This document shows positions 23,705 through 31,340 of a stretch of DNA of 57,656 nt, in pieces. Position numbers and translations under genes: made by a program. Numbering within the stretch: position 1 is the stretch's first letter; every line of letters begins with the position of its first letter. This DNA is from Clostridiales bacterium UBA3953 (GTDB lineage Bacteria > Bacillota > Clostridia > Oscillospirales > CAG-272). The stretch is taken from the NCBI GenBank assembly GCA_002385415.1, contig DGDL01000041.1:23345-81000 (forward strand), in the 5' to 3' direction. Below the pieces are notes generated by a model. The model made no database searches and was not told the DNA's origin. It worked only from the letters and a program-made list of their open reading frames with translations.

Positions 23705-24238
23705 CTACGTCATCAGCCAGCGCACAATGGCGCAGGCAAGCACCGCACACAGCGCGGTCACACAAAGGGCGGCAGGCAATGCGTGTCGCGCCTTTTTTGC
23801 CCCCACCGCGGAGAAATAAAGCGCGACAATGTAAACTGCCGTATCCGAGCTGCCCAAAATCACTGAAGCACAGCGTCCCGCATAGCTGTCAGGCGACACG
23901 CGCGACAGCAGTTCAGCGGCAAGCGCAGACGACGCGCTGCCCGATACCGGCCTGACCAAAAGCAATGTCGCAAGCTCGGAAGGTATGCCGAGTGCGGAAA
24001 GCACCGGCGTCGCTATCTTTGCAAGCAGTTCGGTCGCGCCGCTTGCATTGAACATTGCCACCGCGCACAACAGGGCTACGAGTGTGGGAAACAGCTTTAC
24101 AGCGGTCTCGATACCTTCGCGCGCACCCGAGACAAACGCATCAAAGTAAAGCTGTGACTTTTCGCGCCTGGAGAAAAGCAAAAGTGCCCCTACCCCCGCA
24201 AATACAAGCGGAACTACAACTCCTGCCGCAAAATTCAT
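23705..24238 (-). CDS. spmB: Spore maturation protein B
   Basis: SpmB with SpmA is needed for full dehydration of the spore core in Bacillus and clostridia. The 177-aa membrane protein has the nucleoside-recognition (Gate) domain: FVSGAREGIETAVKLFPTLVALLCAVAMF, then LLLVRPVSGSASSALAAELL and ILGSSDTAVYIVALYFSAVGAKKARHAL. These are highly typical of SpmB, and the length is normal. The start codon overlaps the stop of spmA by 4 bp. Sporulation-sigma control is expected from the family but was not read from the DNA. Confidence 0.95.
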   Translation of the reverse strand: MNFAAGVVVPLVFAGVGALLLFSRREKSQLYFDAFVSGAREGIETAVKLFPTLVALLCAVAMFNASGATELLAKIATPVLSALGIPSELATLLLVRPVSGSASSALAAELLSRVSPDSYAGRCASVILGSSDTAVYIVALYFSAVGAKKARHALPAALCVTALCAVLACAIVRWLMT

Positions 24239-25068
24239 GGTTTGGCACTCCGTTTTGCTCGCGCATTGGTATAGCCGCCGGGCATACCCGCATCGCGCGC
24301 CGCGCCAAATATGTTTGCCGCGTCAGTGCCGTTTGATTTGGCGGTACTGTCCGCCGCGGCAGCCATAGTGGCCGCGCCCGATTTGTTTGGCGGTGCAGCT
24401 CCGTTTGCTGCGGCAAATTTTGCCGTGGCAACATTTCCGCTTTTTTTACCGGATAGCGTTTCTTTCATTTTATTAATATGCTTTTCCAATATTGTCGGCA
24501 AGCGTGCAAAAAGCACTGCCGCGACGGCGCAAATGCCCGAACAAATCCAAACGGGCACAAGAATCTCGTCGGGAGCTGCAGACCCGGCAGCCGTGCGCAG
24601 TGCAAGCAGGGTTGTCGGAATAATGTCAAGCGAAGCGGTTGAAAGTACGGCAAATGTCACCATTTCGTCGGTTGCCCGACCGCTTGCGGCAAACTCCTCA
24701 CCGCCGTTTTTCGCAAGCGCTTTCACCGCCGCGATGGAAAGCGGTGTAGCGGCGTTGCCAAGCCCCAGCATATTGGCAGTTACCGCCGCAGTGATCTCGG
24801 ATATGCCGTTTTGCTTGCGATAAGCGTCGGGGAAGACAAGCCGTAACAAAGGTGCCGCGAGCGCACCGAGCGCTCGAGTTGCGCCCGCCGCGTCGAGCAC
24901 GCGAATAATCCCATTCCAGAGCGCCATCGTGCCGAGCAGTCCCAGCGATACGGTAACGGCCGATGAGGCACCGGTCGCCACTGCCGCGCCGAGCTCTGCT
25001 ATTCTGCCTGTCGCCGCCGCGCAGATAAAAGACAACACACAAAGCACGCCGAAAACTTTACTTAACAT
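24235..25068 (-). CDS. spmA: Spore maturation protein A, with C-terminal extension
   Basis: Partner of SpmB in spore-core dehydration. Residues 1-200 are a normal SpmA: GLLGTMALWNGIIRVLDAAG, then EITAAVTANMLGLGNAATPLSIAAVKAL and VTFAVLSTASLDIIPTTLLALR. The family is usually about 195-200 aa. This copy has about 75 extra residues of low-complexity Ala/Lys/Asn/Gly sequence (for example NGAAPPNKSGAATMAAAADS), which should be a disordered tail after the last membrane helix. It starts at an ATG near the AT-rich spmA/abrB divergent region and overlaps spmB by ATGA. Confidence 0.93.
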   Translation of the reverse strand: MLSKVFGVLCVLSFICAAATGRIAELGAAVATGASSAVTVSLGLLGTMALWNGIIRVLDAAGATRALGALAAPLLRLVFPDAYRKQNGISEITAAVTANMLGLGNAATPLSIAAVKALAKNGGEEFAASGRATDEMVTFAVLSTASLDIIPTTLLALRTAAGSAAPDEILVPVWICSGICAVAAVLFARLPTILEKHINKMKETLSGKKSGNVATAKFAAANGAAPPNKSGAATMAAAADSTAKSNGTDAANIFGAARDAGMPGGYTNARAKRSAKP

Positions 25069-25141
25069 GTTACAAATTACCGTCCAAATGTGAATTATAT
25101 ATTAAAATTGTAAAATATATATAAAAAAACAGCGTTATTGC

Positions 25142-25170
25142 TTGACTAAAATCCAAATAAATGGTAAAAT
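25142..25170 (+). promoter_or_regulatory. Promoter of the AbrB-like gene
   Basis: TTGACT (25142-25147), a 17-bp spacer and TAAAAT (25165-25170), in a markedly AT-rich intergenic region. Confidence 0.75.
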
Positions 25171-25251
25171 TGGAAAAGCATGAATTGTGTAGAAAAATTG
25201 CATAAATTACTGTCGAAATTTACTGTAAACATCTAAAGGAGAAAGCAATTA

Positions 25252-25500
25252 ATGAAATCCACCGGAATAGTCAGGAAGATTGACGAGCTTGGCCGTATCG
25301 TTCTTCCAATTGAGATTCGCAATACTATGGACATCAAGGCACGCGACGCTATTGAGATTTTCACCGACGATGATAAAATAATATTGAAGAAATACGAGCC
25401 GGCTTGTATTTTCTGCGGCAATGCGGACAATGTCACGTTTTTCCGCGGAAAACTTATCTGCCGTGAATGCCTGGAAAGTTTGCGCAGCACGATGGTGTAA
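25252..25500 (+). CDS. abrB: AbrB/SpoVT-type transition-state regulator
   Basis: An 82-aa DNA-binding protein. Residues 1-47 form the swapped-hairpin AbrB domain (MKSTGIVRKIDELGRIVLPIEIRNT pattern, as in AbrB, Abh and SpoVT). Residues 52-75 carry CIFCG and CRECL, a four-cysteine zinc-ribbon-like module seen in clostridial AbrB proteins but not in B. subtilis AbrB, whose C-terminal dimerisation domain differs. Such regulators repress post-exponential and sporulation genes in growing cells. AAAGGAG precedes the ATG. It lies between spmAB and the SpoIIQ-like gene and is closed by a terminator. Confidence 0.9.
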   Translation: MKSTGIVRKIDELGRIVLPIEIRNTMDIKARDAIEIFTDDDKIILKKYEPACIFCGNADNVTFFRGKLICRECLESLRSTMV

Positions 25501-25524
25501 GATTCCTGGATATACATAACGGTG

Positions 25525-25552
25525 GGCGCAACTGTAAAATTGCGCCTTTTTT
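25525..25552 (+). terminator. Terminator of the AbrB-like gene
   Basis: GGCGCAA (25525-25531) pairs with TTGCGCC (25540-25546), followed by TTTTTT. Confidence 0.92.
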
Positions 25553-25616
25553 GATGCCGTATGCAAAGCTTATGATGGGACGCTTATGCTGCTGCTGCAG
25601 GCACCAATTCAAATCG

Positions 25617-25675
25617 AATTCCTCCGTTCGGATATGTATTCGAACGGAGGAATTTTTATGCGTTTTTGTATTTTT
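25617..25675. terminator. 14-bp palindromic hairpin upstream of the SpoIIQ-like gene
   Basis: AATTCCTCCGTTCG (25617-25630) pairs perfectly with CGAACGGAGGAATT (25641-25654) around a 10-base loop, followed by TTTATGCGTTTTTG. It may be a second terminator. No gene ends directly before it. Confidence 0.6.
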
Positions 25676-25744
25676 TACTGAATAAAACGTGTTTTGGTTG
25701 AGCATTATATATTCAGCAGGAATTAGGAAGGATGGGAATATTTA

Positions 25745-26677
25745 ATGGATAAGGAAAAAGGCGGCGCCGGACGTGGCAATCGCCGCGACGTCAGCAGGTC
25801 GGCGCTGATTATACTGGGCATAGTCGTTGTTGTGCTGATAGGCGTAACTGTTGTAACCCTCGTAAACATGGGCAAGCGCATCTGGGGCGATGTTACCGGA
25901 GCCGATGAGGGAGGTGGCGGCGCGGTATCCGATATCGTAAGACAGGGCTCTAACGAGACGATGCCGATACTCGGCAACACGTCGCCCGAAAGCGTAACTC
26001 CCTCCACCGGCAGCGGTGGACAGGGCGCAGAAGCCCCTAACCCCGGCAACATCTTGAGCGGTGCGGACGATGCGCCCGACGCCAAGGAGGCCTCGGCAGA
26101 CAATGATGAGGCAGAGGCTTCGGCCGACGCGGAGGCGCCCGCTGAAGAAGTCGTAGCGAACGACGAAAATGAAGGCGAAGCGTCGGAGGTCGGCGCAGAG
26201 CCGGCCGAACCGGTCAAAAAGGATTCGACACCGGTTTTCAACGCGCCGGTCCATGGTGCTATACTCAAAGGGCATGACGAGAATATCGCCGTCTACTCGC
26301 TTACGATGGGTGACTACAGGGTGCACCTCGGAGTGGACATTGAAGCCAATCTCGGTGACCCGGTATACAGCTGCGCCGACGGTGTTGTCTCGCAGATAAC
26401 CGAAGACCCCTTTATGGGCGTCAGTGTTGCCATATCTCACAGCAACGGATATGTGTCTTTTTACAAAAACCTCGCACCCGAACTTGCCCCGGGTATTAAA
26501 GAGGGAATGGCTGTGACAGCCGGTCAGATCATCGGAACGGTGGGTGAAACGGCGGCAGTGGAGATTGCCGACTCATCGCACCTGCATTTCGAGCTGACCG
26601 TTGACGGAGTCTGTGTCAACCCTGAGGATTATATCGATTTTCCGCAGGCGACGGCCCAGACTTTCGGCAGCGAATAA
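25745..26677 (+). CDS. spoIIQ: SpoIIQ-like membrane-anchored M23 (LytM) peptidase
   Basis: A 310-aa protein with one N-terminal membrane helix (residues about 20-43), a 100-residue acidic Ala/Glu/Asp-rich linker, and an M23 domain from about 170. SpoIIQ forms the forespore half of the channel with SpoIIIAH. This copy keeps HLGVDIE (HxxxD) and HLHFEL (HxH), so the metal site looks complete. B. subtilis SpoIIQ has lost a ligand, whereas clostridial SpoIIQ such as that of C. difficile is metal-binding. The start follows GGAAGGATGGGA. Nearby spmAB and abrB support a sporulation role, but a vegetative M23 endopeptidase cannot be excluded. Confidence 0.75.
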   Translation: MDKEKGGAGRGNRRDVSRSALIILGIVVVVLIGVTVVTLVNMGKRIWGDVTGADEGGGGAVSDIVRQGSNETMPILGNTSPESVTPSTGSGGQGAEAPNPGNILSGADDAPDAKEASADNDEAEASADAEAPAEEVVANDENEGEASEVGAEPAEPVKKDSTPVFNAPVHGAILKGHDENIAVYSLTMGDYRVHLGVDIEANLGDPVYSCADGVVSQITEDPFMGVSVAISHSNGYVSFYKNLAPELAPGIKEGMAVTAGQIIGTVGETAAVEIADSSHLHFELTVDGVCVNPEDYIDFPQATAQTFGSE

Positions 26678-26696
26678 TCCGGCTGCATAAACAAAA

Positions 26697-26745
26697 GCGG
26701 GGACAGGCAGGCTCTGCTACTCCGGCCTGCTGCCCCCGCATTTTT
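26697..26745 (+). terminator. Terminator after the SpoIIQ-like gene
   Basis: GCGGGGACAGGCAGGC (26697-26712) pairs with GCCTGCTGCCCCCGC (26725-26739) with one bulge, followed by ATTTTTC. It separates the host gene from the minus-strand phage cassette. Confidence 0.88.
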
Positions 26746-26907
26746 CTATTCTTCGGATTCGGGCTGTTGTATCTCTACGGTATCGCCAATCGCCAGCCCC
26801 TCGCCGTCTATGCAAACGGCATCCGGCAAAAGCTGCTGCGCTATCTCCACGCTTTCACATACAATAAGGTTTGTCACTTTCCCGTCAACTATGACCGCAA
26901 CAATCAT
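26746..26907 (-). CDS. Small phage-cassette protein (53 aa), unknown function
   Basis: A 53-codon ORF starting MIVAVIVDGKVTNLIVCES and ending QQPESEE. AAGGGGGCGG lies just before the ATG and the gene begins 12 bp after the fibre gene stops, so translation looks genuine. It is acidic and probably a small beta-rich protein. Short ORFs are common after fibre genes in Firmicutes phages (XkdX-like positions), but the XkdX sequence pattern is not seen. The function is unknown. Confidence 0.7.
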   Translation of the reverse strand: MIVAVIVDGKVTNLIVCESVEIAQQLLPDAVCIDGEGLAIGDTVEIQQPESEE

Positions 26908-26919
26908 GCTACCGCCCCC

Positions 26920-28092
26920 TTATTCGACATAACCGTATATGACGCATAAGCCGTCGCCGCCGACCTTGTCCCTCCAAGAGCCTCCGCCGCGACCGGCGCT
27001 TGAGCTTGACGACGCGCCCCTGCCATACAGCGTATTGCCGCCATAGTCACCTGTCCCGCGTTCGCCGGTAAACGAGCCTGCCTGACCTCCTTGTCCATAC
27101 TGAGCATAGCTCGTCGCTTTTTTGCCGCCGGGTGCCTGCCAGCACCAGAAAGATGTAGTGCCGCCGTCCGAGTTAAGTGACGCCGCGCCGATTACGACGG
27201 GAAATGAAGTCACGGGAGAGTTCGGCGGTAAGTAGAGGTCTATAAACTGCATTGCGCCGGCGCCTCCTGAAGCAAAATAGTCTGTGGAAGTATCGGATTT
27301 ATAGCTGCCGCCGCCGGCGCCGAGTATCATGATAAGATAGCGGTTGCCCGCCGACGGATAATCGGCAGGGTTGAACGTGCCGGAGCTTGTAAAACGCACA
27401 AGCTCAACAAGCCGAGGCGCGCGGCTGTCGACATACTGCTTCGTGGCTGCGTGCAGCGGGCTTGCCGGGTCGCCATGCAGAGTAAGCGGGCCGGTCATAA
27501 TGCTGCCGGCGCGCTGCACAAGCTGCGCCATAGCACCTTCGGCGAGCGTGCCCGCGACGTCGGCGTACGCTACGTTCTGCCCAATCCCGTCGACGAGTGA
27601 CTTGACGCGCCCGCAAAGTTCAGCGTTGTCTCTGTAGTCGGTTATCATCATCTCGGTAATCGCGCTGACCCCCGCCCCGACGTCAACCCGAGCTACGACA
27701 AGGTCATATATATCGCCCTCGCGGACCGGCAGCTCGCCTGGCGCCGGGTCGGTTAGCCAGACCTTCTTAATCGAGCCGCCGTCAAGGTCGAGCCTAAGCA
27801 CAAGCCAATAGGAGTGCGCAACCACATCCGGTTCGAACGTGTGCTCCTCGGGCTCACTATCCCAGCCGAAGTAGCCGTTTATGAAGCACCTGCCCGGCGC
27901 AATGCGGACTGTAAGCCCGGAAACCGGGCTGACCTTAAAGCTGTCGGGCGGGTTTATGTGCACGCCGTTGCCTACAAAACTAGCAAAATACGCGGCAAAA
28001 AAGTCGGCCGTTTCCGCTTTGTCGCCGCGCGGAAAGCCGCCTACCATCTCGACCGTCTCGGTCGAGTCGAAAAGTCCAGATCTCATTGCCAT
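26920..28092 (-). CDS. Phage tail fibre or receptor-binding protein
   Basis: A 390-aa protein. The N-terminal 150 residues (MVGGFPRGDKAETADFFAAYF, then VSPVSGLTVRIAPGRCFINGYFGW) resemble baseplate-attachment regions of Firmicutes phage fibres. The middle has the fibre repeat motif MTGPLTLHGDPASPLHAATKQYVDSR (about 255-280). The last 120 residues form a Gly/Ser-rich tip (GAGGGSYK, SGGAGAMQF, GRGGGSWRDKVGGDG) like glycine-rich adhesin tips. ATG at 28092 follows AAGGAGAG and lies 21 bp after the Gp37-like gene. The longer upstream frame overlaps that gene and has no ribosome-binding site. Confidence 0.85.
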   Translation of the reverse strand: MAMRSGLFDSTETVEMVGGFPRGDKAETADFFAAYFASFVGNGVHINPPDSFKVSPVSGLTVRIAPGRCFINGYFGWDSEPEEHTFEPDVVAHSYWLVLRLDLDGGSIKKVWLTDPAPGELPVREGDIYDLVVARVDVGAGVSAITEMMITDYRDNAELCGRVKSLVDGIGQNVAYADVAGTLAEGAMAQLVQRAGSIMTGPLTLHGDPASPLHAATKQYVDSRAPRLVELVRFTSSGTFNPADYPSAGNRYLIMILGAGGGSYKSDTSTDYFASGGAGAMQFIDLYLPPNSPVTSFPVVIGAASLNSDGGTTSFWCWQAPGGKKATSYAQYGQGGQAGSFTGERGTGDYGGNTLYGRGASSSSSAGRGGGSWRDKVGGDGLCVIYGYVE

Positions 28093-28112
28093 AGCGTGTA
28101 CTCTCCTTGCAT

Positions 28113-29195
28113 TTAATATGTCAAATACCGCTTGTCCGAAAGCTTGAGGTGAACCGAAAACATGCCGCCCGAGCGCAGCTCGGTAATCTCTGCGATGCGC
28201 ATGGAGCGCTGAATGCCAAGCGAGGTGTCGGTGTAATCGCACAGGTCGCCGAGGTCATAGTCCTCGCGGTAAACGGGCGGCACGCCGTCCGCGACGGTGC
28301 CGACGGTAAGCTCAATGGCGGCATGTTCAGCGGCGACTTCGCGCCCCCGGCCCCGAAGCATCTCGGCGTATTCAAATTCGGTGGCAACATGTGTTACTCC
28401 GTTTTCGTCCTTGTATCTGCGGCGAACCGATCGCGCGTCGACGAACAGCTCGCGCCGCTCGCCACCGTCCGACAGGTCAAGCGTTACGATTTTGCGGGAG
28501 TCGTCGTCCTCAATCTCGCCCGCAATGTAGAAGAAGTTGCGCAGGTCGCGGTCACAGCGCCAGTACAGCGATGAGCGCACGTTTTCAAATTCGGACGAGA
28601 AAATAGCCCATGAGTTTTCGTTTTGTTGCTGCGTCCTGTCAAGCCCGCTTTCAACCGTGAATATAAGCGCCGAGCTTTCGTAGTCATAGGTCAGCTTGGG
28701 TGACAGCCCGACGCTGCCGAGCATACTGTAAATCGCGTCCCCGAGGCTGATGCCGGAGTACTGAACCGCCACCTCCTCGGGGTGTCCTTTTGCCTCGCCG
28801 AGCATGAGCTTAGGTATAGCGCGCTCTCCCACAGTCGCATGGGCGGCGACAAGCGAGCGAGCCGCAGCTTCGGCGTTGCCGCCAATGTTCGCGGTGCCGT
28901 ATATAACGCGCAAAAAAAGCAGCGACTCGAGCATCCTGCCCGAGAGCACGAGCGAGCGGGAGCCGGCGGCGTCGACTGTTATTTTCAGCTCCTCGATTAC
29001 CGCCGTCTCGCCGTTTGACGGGTTATAAATGTACCGTGCGCCGGCCGCAAGCTCCCTGCTCCCGGGTGGTAAGGTGAGCAAAAACTCGCCGCACGCAAAA
29101 TAGCGCCGCACCCAGCGCAGCTCGGAGTAATCCTCCAAGATGCCGCAAATCTGAAAGTCTTTGTCAAGCAAAATAAGGTCGGATGTGGCTGTCAT
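28113..29195 (-). CDS. Siphovirus Gp37-like (Tal-like) tail protein
   Basis: A 360-aa baseplate protein of the ReqiPepy6 Gp37-like family, a tail-associated protein next to Dit. The N terminus (LILLDKDFQICGILEDYSELRWVRRYFACGEFLLTLP) and the C-terminal YDLGDLCDYTDTSLGIQRSMRIAEITE are characteristic of the family. A central region (about 180-260) gives the hub-like fold. It starts 4 bp inside the end of the Dit gene (ATGA overlap). Most Tal proteins carry a longer C-terminal lytic domain; this one is short and has no peptidase motif. Confidence 0.85.
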   Translation of the reverse strand: MTATSDLILLDKDFQICGILEDYSELRWVRRYFACGEFLLTLPPGSRELAAGARYIYNPSNGETAVIEELKITVDAAGSRSLVLSGRMLESLLFLRVIYGTANIGGNAEAAARSLVAAHATVGERAIPKLMLGEAKGHPEEVAVQYSGISLGDAIYSMLGSVGLSPKLTYDYESSALIFTVESGLDRTQQQNENSWAIFSSEFENVRSSLYWRCDRDLRNFFYIAGEIEDDDSRKIVTLDLSDGGERRELFVDARSVRRRYKDENGVTHVATEFEYAEMLRGRGREVAAEHAAIELTVGTVADGVPPVYREDYDLGDLCDYTDTSLGIQRSMRIAEITELRSGGMFSVHLKLSDKRYLTY

Positions 29196-30040
29196 ATCCC
29201 GTTATACCTCAACAGATACGAAAATGAAGCGTTTGCATAGGTTTTGCCGGCGTCGGCAGATACGGTTATGGTGTTTTCGCCCGGCGGAAGCTGGAAAAAC
29301 ACGCTGCGCCGGTCGAAAATAAAGCGCTTTTCACCGTTTACCGTAACCGACTTTTCGCCGCGGCGCGTGTTAATGGTAACCTCGCCGCCATCCTCAAGCA
29401 CGGTATAGAGCTTTACAAAGCCCGAGCCGGCAAGCTCGACGGAGGGGTTTATGACCGTACCGCCCGAGGCTTTTATGGTGCAGACGATGCCGATATCGGT
29501 GTCGCCGGTGTTGACGATTTTTGCGGTGTCAGATATGCGCCAGATACCGGACGAGATGCCGGCACCCTTAAACGAGTTAAAAGGGAAGGTGAGCAGCGGC
29601 GCGGTTTTGCGGAATACAACGCTTGTCTCCTCAGGATCGGTGAAGAACGGGTCTGGGCAGAGAAGGGTCAGCCTGATTTTGGCGGGTGTAAAGAGGTTCG
29701 GTTGCACAAACTGGGCGGAGGCGAGCACAAACGAGATTTTGCGCTTGACCCCGCGCCGTGTAACGAGCAGGGTACCGGTATTTTTAGGCGAGAGCGCCGA
29801 TATAAGCGCGGCGCGGGACGCCTCCGCATCGCCCACCGGCTCAATCTCGAGCGTAATCTCCCGCGGCCCGAATCGCACTCCCGCCACATAGCCGCCGTCG
29901 AATGTACTCTCGTCGGCGACGGTCAGCTTATATTCGGCCACCTCCAGCCCCGAGACTGAAATCAGCCTGAAGTCACCGCCCCTGCCGACATAAAAACTGT
30001 GGCCGCCAAGCTGCATTTCAATGGAAAATTCGTTTTTCAT
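29192..30040 (-). CDS. Distal tail (Dit-like) phage protein
   Basis: A 282-aa siphovirus tail component. The first 130 residues match the Dit N-terminal belt domain (FSIEMQLGGHSFYVG, then RFGPREITLEIEPVGD and GTLLVTRRGVKRKI). PNLFTPAKIRLTLLCPDPFF is the typical end of that domain, and the remainder is a galectin-like C-terminal domain (LPPGENTITVSADAG). ATG at 30040 was chosen. A GTG two codons upstream (30046) is better spaced from AGGTAA and is a serious alternative. In complete phages the tape-measure gene lies just before Dit; here there is only a 213-bp non-coding gap. Confidence 0.8.
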   Translation of the reverse strand: MKNEFSIEMQLGGHSFYVGRGGDFRLISVSGLEVAEYKLTVADESTFDGGYVAGVRFGPREITLEIEPVGDAEASRAALISALSPKNTGTLLVTRRGVKRKISFVLASAQFVQPNLFTPAKIRLTLLCPDPFFTDPEETSVVFRKTAPLLTFPFNSFKGAGISSGIWRISDTAKIVNTGDTDIGIVCTIKASGGTVINPSVELAGSGFVKLYTVLEDGGEVTINTRRGEKSVTVNGEKRFIFDRRSVFFQLPPGENTITVSADAGKTYANASFSYLLRYNGI

Positions 30041-30046
30041 GTACAC

Positions 30047-30259
30047 TGTTACCTGTTTGTATTTATTGGCGCTATGTAAACTCCATATTTTGCGGGGAAT
30101 TTCCCGCAGCCCTTTTTATTATTTCGGCATGGTGTGGTGATTTTGCTGGGCTAAAAGCTTCCGCAGGGAGAGCTGCCGGCGCTCTGGTCCCCGCGAATTT
30201 GCCCTTTGACATTGCAGTGCCACGCGATGAGGCGCACCCGCAGGTTTCAAAAAACCCCC
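30047..30259 (-). other. 213-bp gap where a tape-measure gene would be
   Basis: No gene of significant length is present. On the minus strand the chaperone stop runs directly into six Gs and six Ts. One frame then stays open for about 45 codons (ending LRKLLAQQNHHTMPK), without similarity that I can name. A TGCGGG/CCCGCA hairpin lies at 30091-30108, with T-rich sequence on its plus-strand 3' side. Confidence 0.5.
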
Positions 30260-30526
30260 CTAATTTTCGGCTTCTTTTGCCTTTGCATACTTTGCGCAGA
30301 TGTAAACCGCCAGCGTTATCAAATCGAAAATATCAACCCTGCGCCCTTTTTTGATGCGCTCAAATGCGCCTTCCCCCAAAACGGAATCCACAGCATTGTG
30401 GAGACGGCCTGCGCGGGCAAACGCCTGCCCCGACGCGAGAAAGCGCACCGCCTCGTCGCGTTCGGGGCAGATTGCCACTTCAAATAAAGTGCCGTTTATG
30501 CGCATTTTGACACTGCCGCCGGTCAT
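30260..30526 (-). CDS. Tail assembly chaperone-like protein
   Basis: An 88-aa protein starting MTGGSVKMRINGTLFEV. The MRINGTLFEV opening and the long central helix (LHNAVDSVLGEGAFERIKKG, then LAVYICAKYAKAKEAE) resemble the short chaperones of clostridial phages that lie between tail tube and tape measure, often made as two frameshifted products. The ATG overlaps the stop of the preceding gene (ATGA). The tape measure it would serve is absent. Assignment rests on length, opening motif and position. Confidence 0.6.
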   Translation of the reverse strand: MTGGSVKMRINGTLFEVAICPERDEAVRFLASGQAFARAGRLHNAVDSVLGEGAFERIKKGRRVDIFDLITLAVYICAKYAKAKEAEN

Positions 30527-30930
30527 TGAAGGGTAACCTTGAAGTGGCGCAAGAGCCGCCTGCCGCCGCTCGGTCGCTCCACGGATGTAATCCGATATGC
30601 GCTGTCCGGCGGTGCGGTAAAGCCCCGCGCGTCGCCCTCGCATACAAAGCATCCGCCCGAAGCGTCAAATGTGAAAAACTCCTCGCGGTTTTGCAGGCTT
30701 TCCCACTCGTCAGGGGGAAGGTAGCCGCAGATGCGCCCTTCTTTGCCGGTGCAGCGCGAGCGCGCATCGAAAAAGTACAAAATCCCGCGCCGCATGGGCG
30801 CAGCGTCACCGCCGGAAATGCCGAGCGAAGCCGAAAACATCACGCCCGAGAGCAGCCGCACCTCAAACCCGCCGTCGAGGACGGGGATAAAAAGCGTTAC
30901 GGTATCGTCAAGAAAACCAACTCCGCTCAC
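30523..30930 (-). CDS. Head-tail closure-type phage protein
   Basis: A 135-aa protein beginning FLDDTVTLFIPVLDGGFEVRLLSGVMFS and containing RGILYFFDARSR. This pattern is common in clostridial prophages in the slot between the gp6-like connector and the tail genes, where head-closure or stopper proteins are encoded. No catalytic motif is visible. It overlaps both neighbours by 4 bp, showing tight translational coupling. Function is by position and general shape. Confidence 0.55.
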   Translation of the reverse strand: MSGVGFLDDTVTLFIPVLDGGFEVRLLSGVMFSASLGISGGDAAPMRRGILYFFDARSRCTGKEGRICGYLPPDEWESLQNREEFFTFDASGGCFVCEGDARGFTAPPDSAYRITSVERPSGGRRLLRHFKVTLQ

Positions 30931-31328
30931 GGCGCCTCCCCCCTGCTATAAACCGCTCGGCAGGTCAGCCCTTCGGCGCGCAATAGTGCGTATGTGACAG
31001 ACGAGACCGGTAACCCGCCATAGCTGAACATGCGCGTTGAGCTCGCCGAATAAGGTGAGTTTGAATATAGCAGGTCGCCGACCCTTTCAACCACGCCCGG
31101 CGTCGTGATTGCCAGCCCTGTGTAAGCCTCGACCCCGCCCTGCCGGTGAAAAAGCTCGATTTGATAGCAAACCGCACGTTTGATGTTTTCGGTGACGGTT
31201 TTTATCGGCACTGTGACAATGGCGTCGCACAGGTCGCTTGCCGCGCGCGCCAGCATTTTAAACTCCGCCTCATCGATTGGCTCGCCGCCAAACTCTGTGT
31301 CATAGTAGTTTTTGTCTACATAAGCCAT
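30927..31328 (-). CDS. Head-tail connector (gp6-like adaptor)
   Basis: A 133-aa, mostly helical protein. YYDTEFGGEPIDEAEFKMLARAASDLCDAIVT, followed by ENIKRAVCYQIELFHRQGG, fits the helical-bundle adaptor family (HK97 gp6 / SPP1 gp15 type) that docks below the portal. The glycine/serine-rich C-terminal part would hold the portal-binding tail. ATG at 31328 follows AAGGGGTGACGGGC. A GTG three codons earlier sits inside the ribosome-binding site and is unlikely. It follows the scaffold gene by 12 bp. Confidence 0.7.
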   Translation of the reverse strand: MAYVDKNYYDTEFGGEPIDEAEFKMLARAASDLCDAIVTVPIKTVTENIKRAVCYQIELFHRQGGVEAYTGLAITTPGVVERVGDLLYSNSPYSASSTRMFSYGGLPVSSVTYALLRAEGLTCRAVYSRGEAP

Positions 31329-31340
31329 GCCCGTCACCCC

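Noticed and set aside
23519..23866. Plus-strand Arg/Lys-rich frame of up to 115 codons between pcrA and spmB
   Set aside because: Its second half is antisense to spmB and the first half is better explained by RNA pairing. No ribosome-binding site of quality precedes the inner ATG at 23589.
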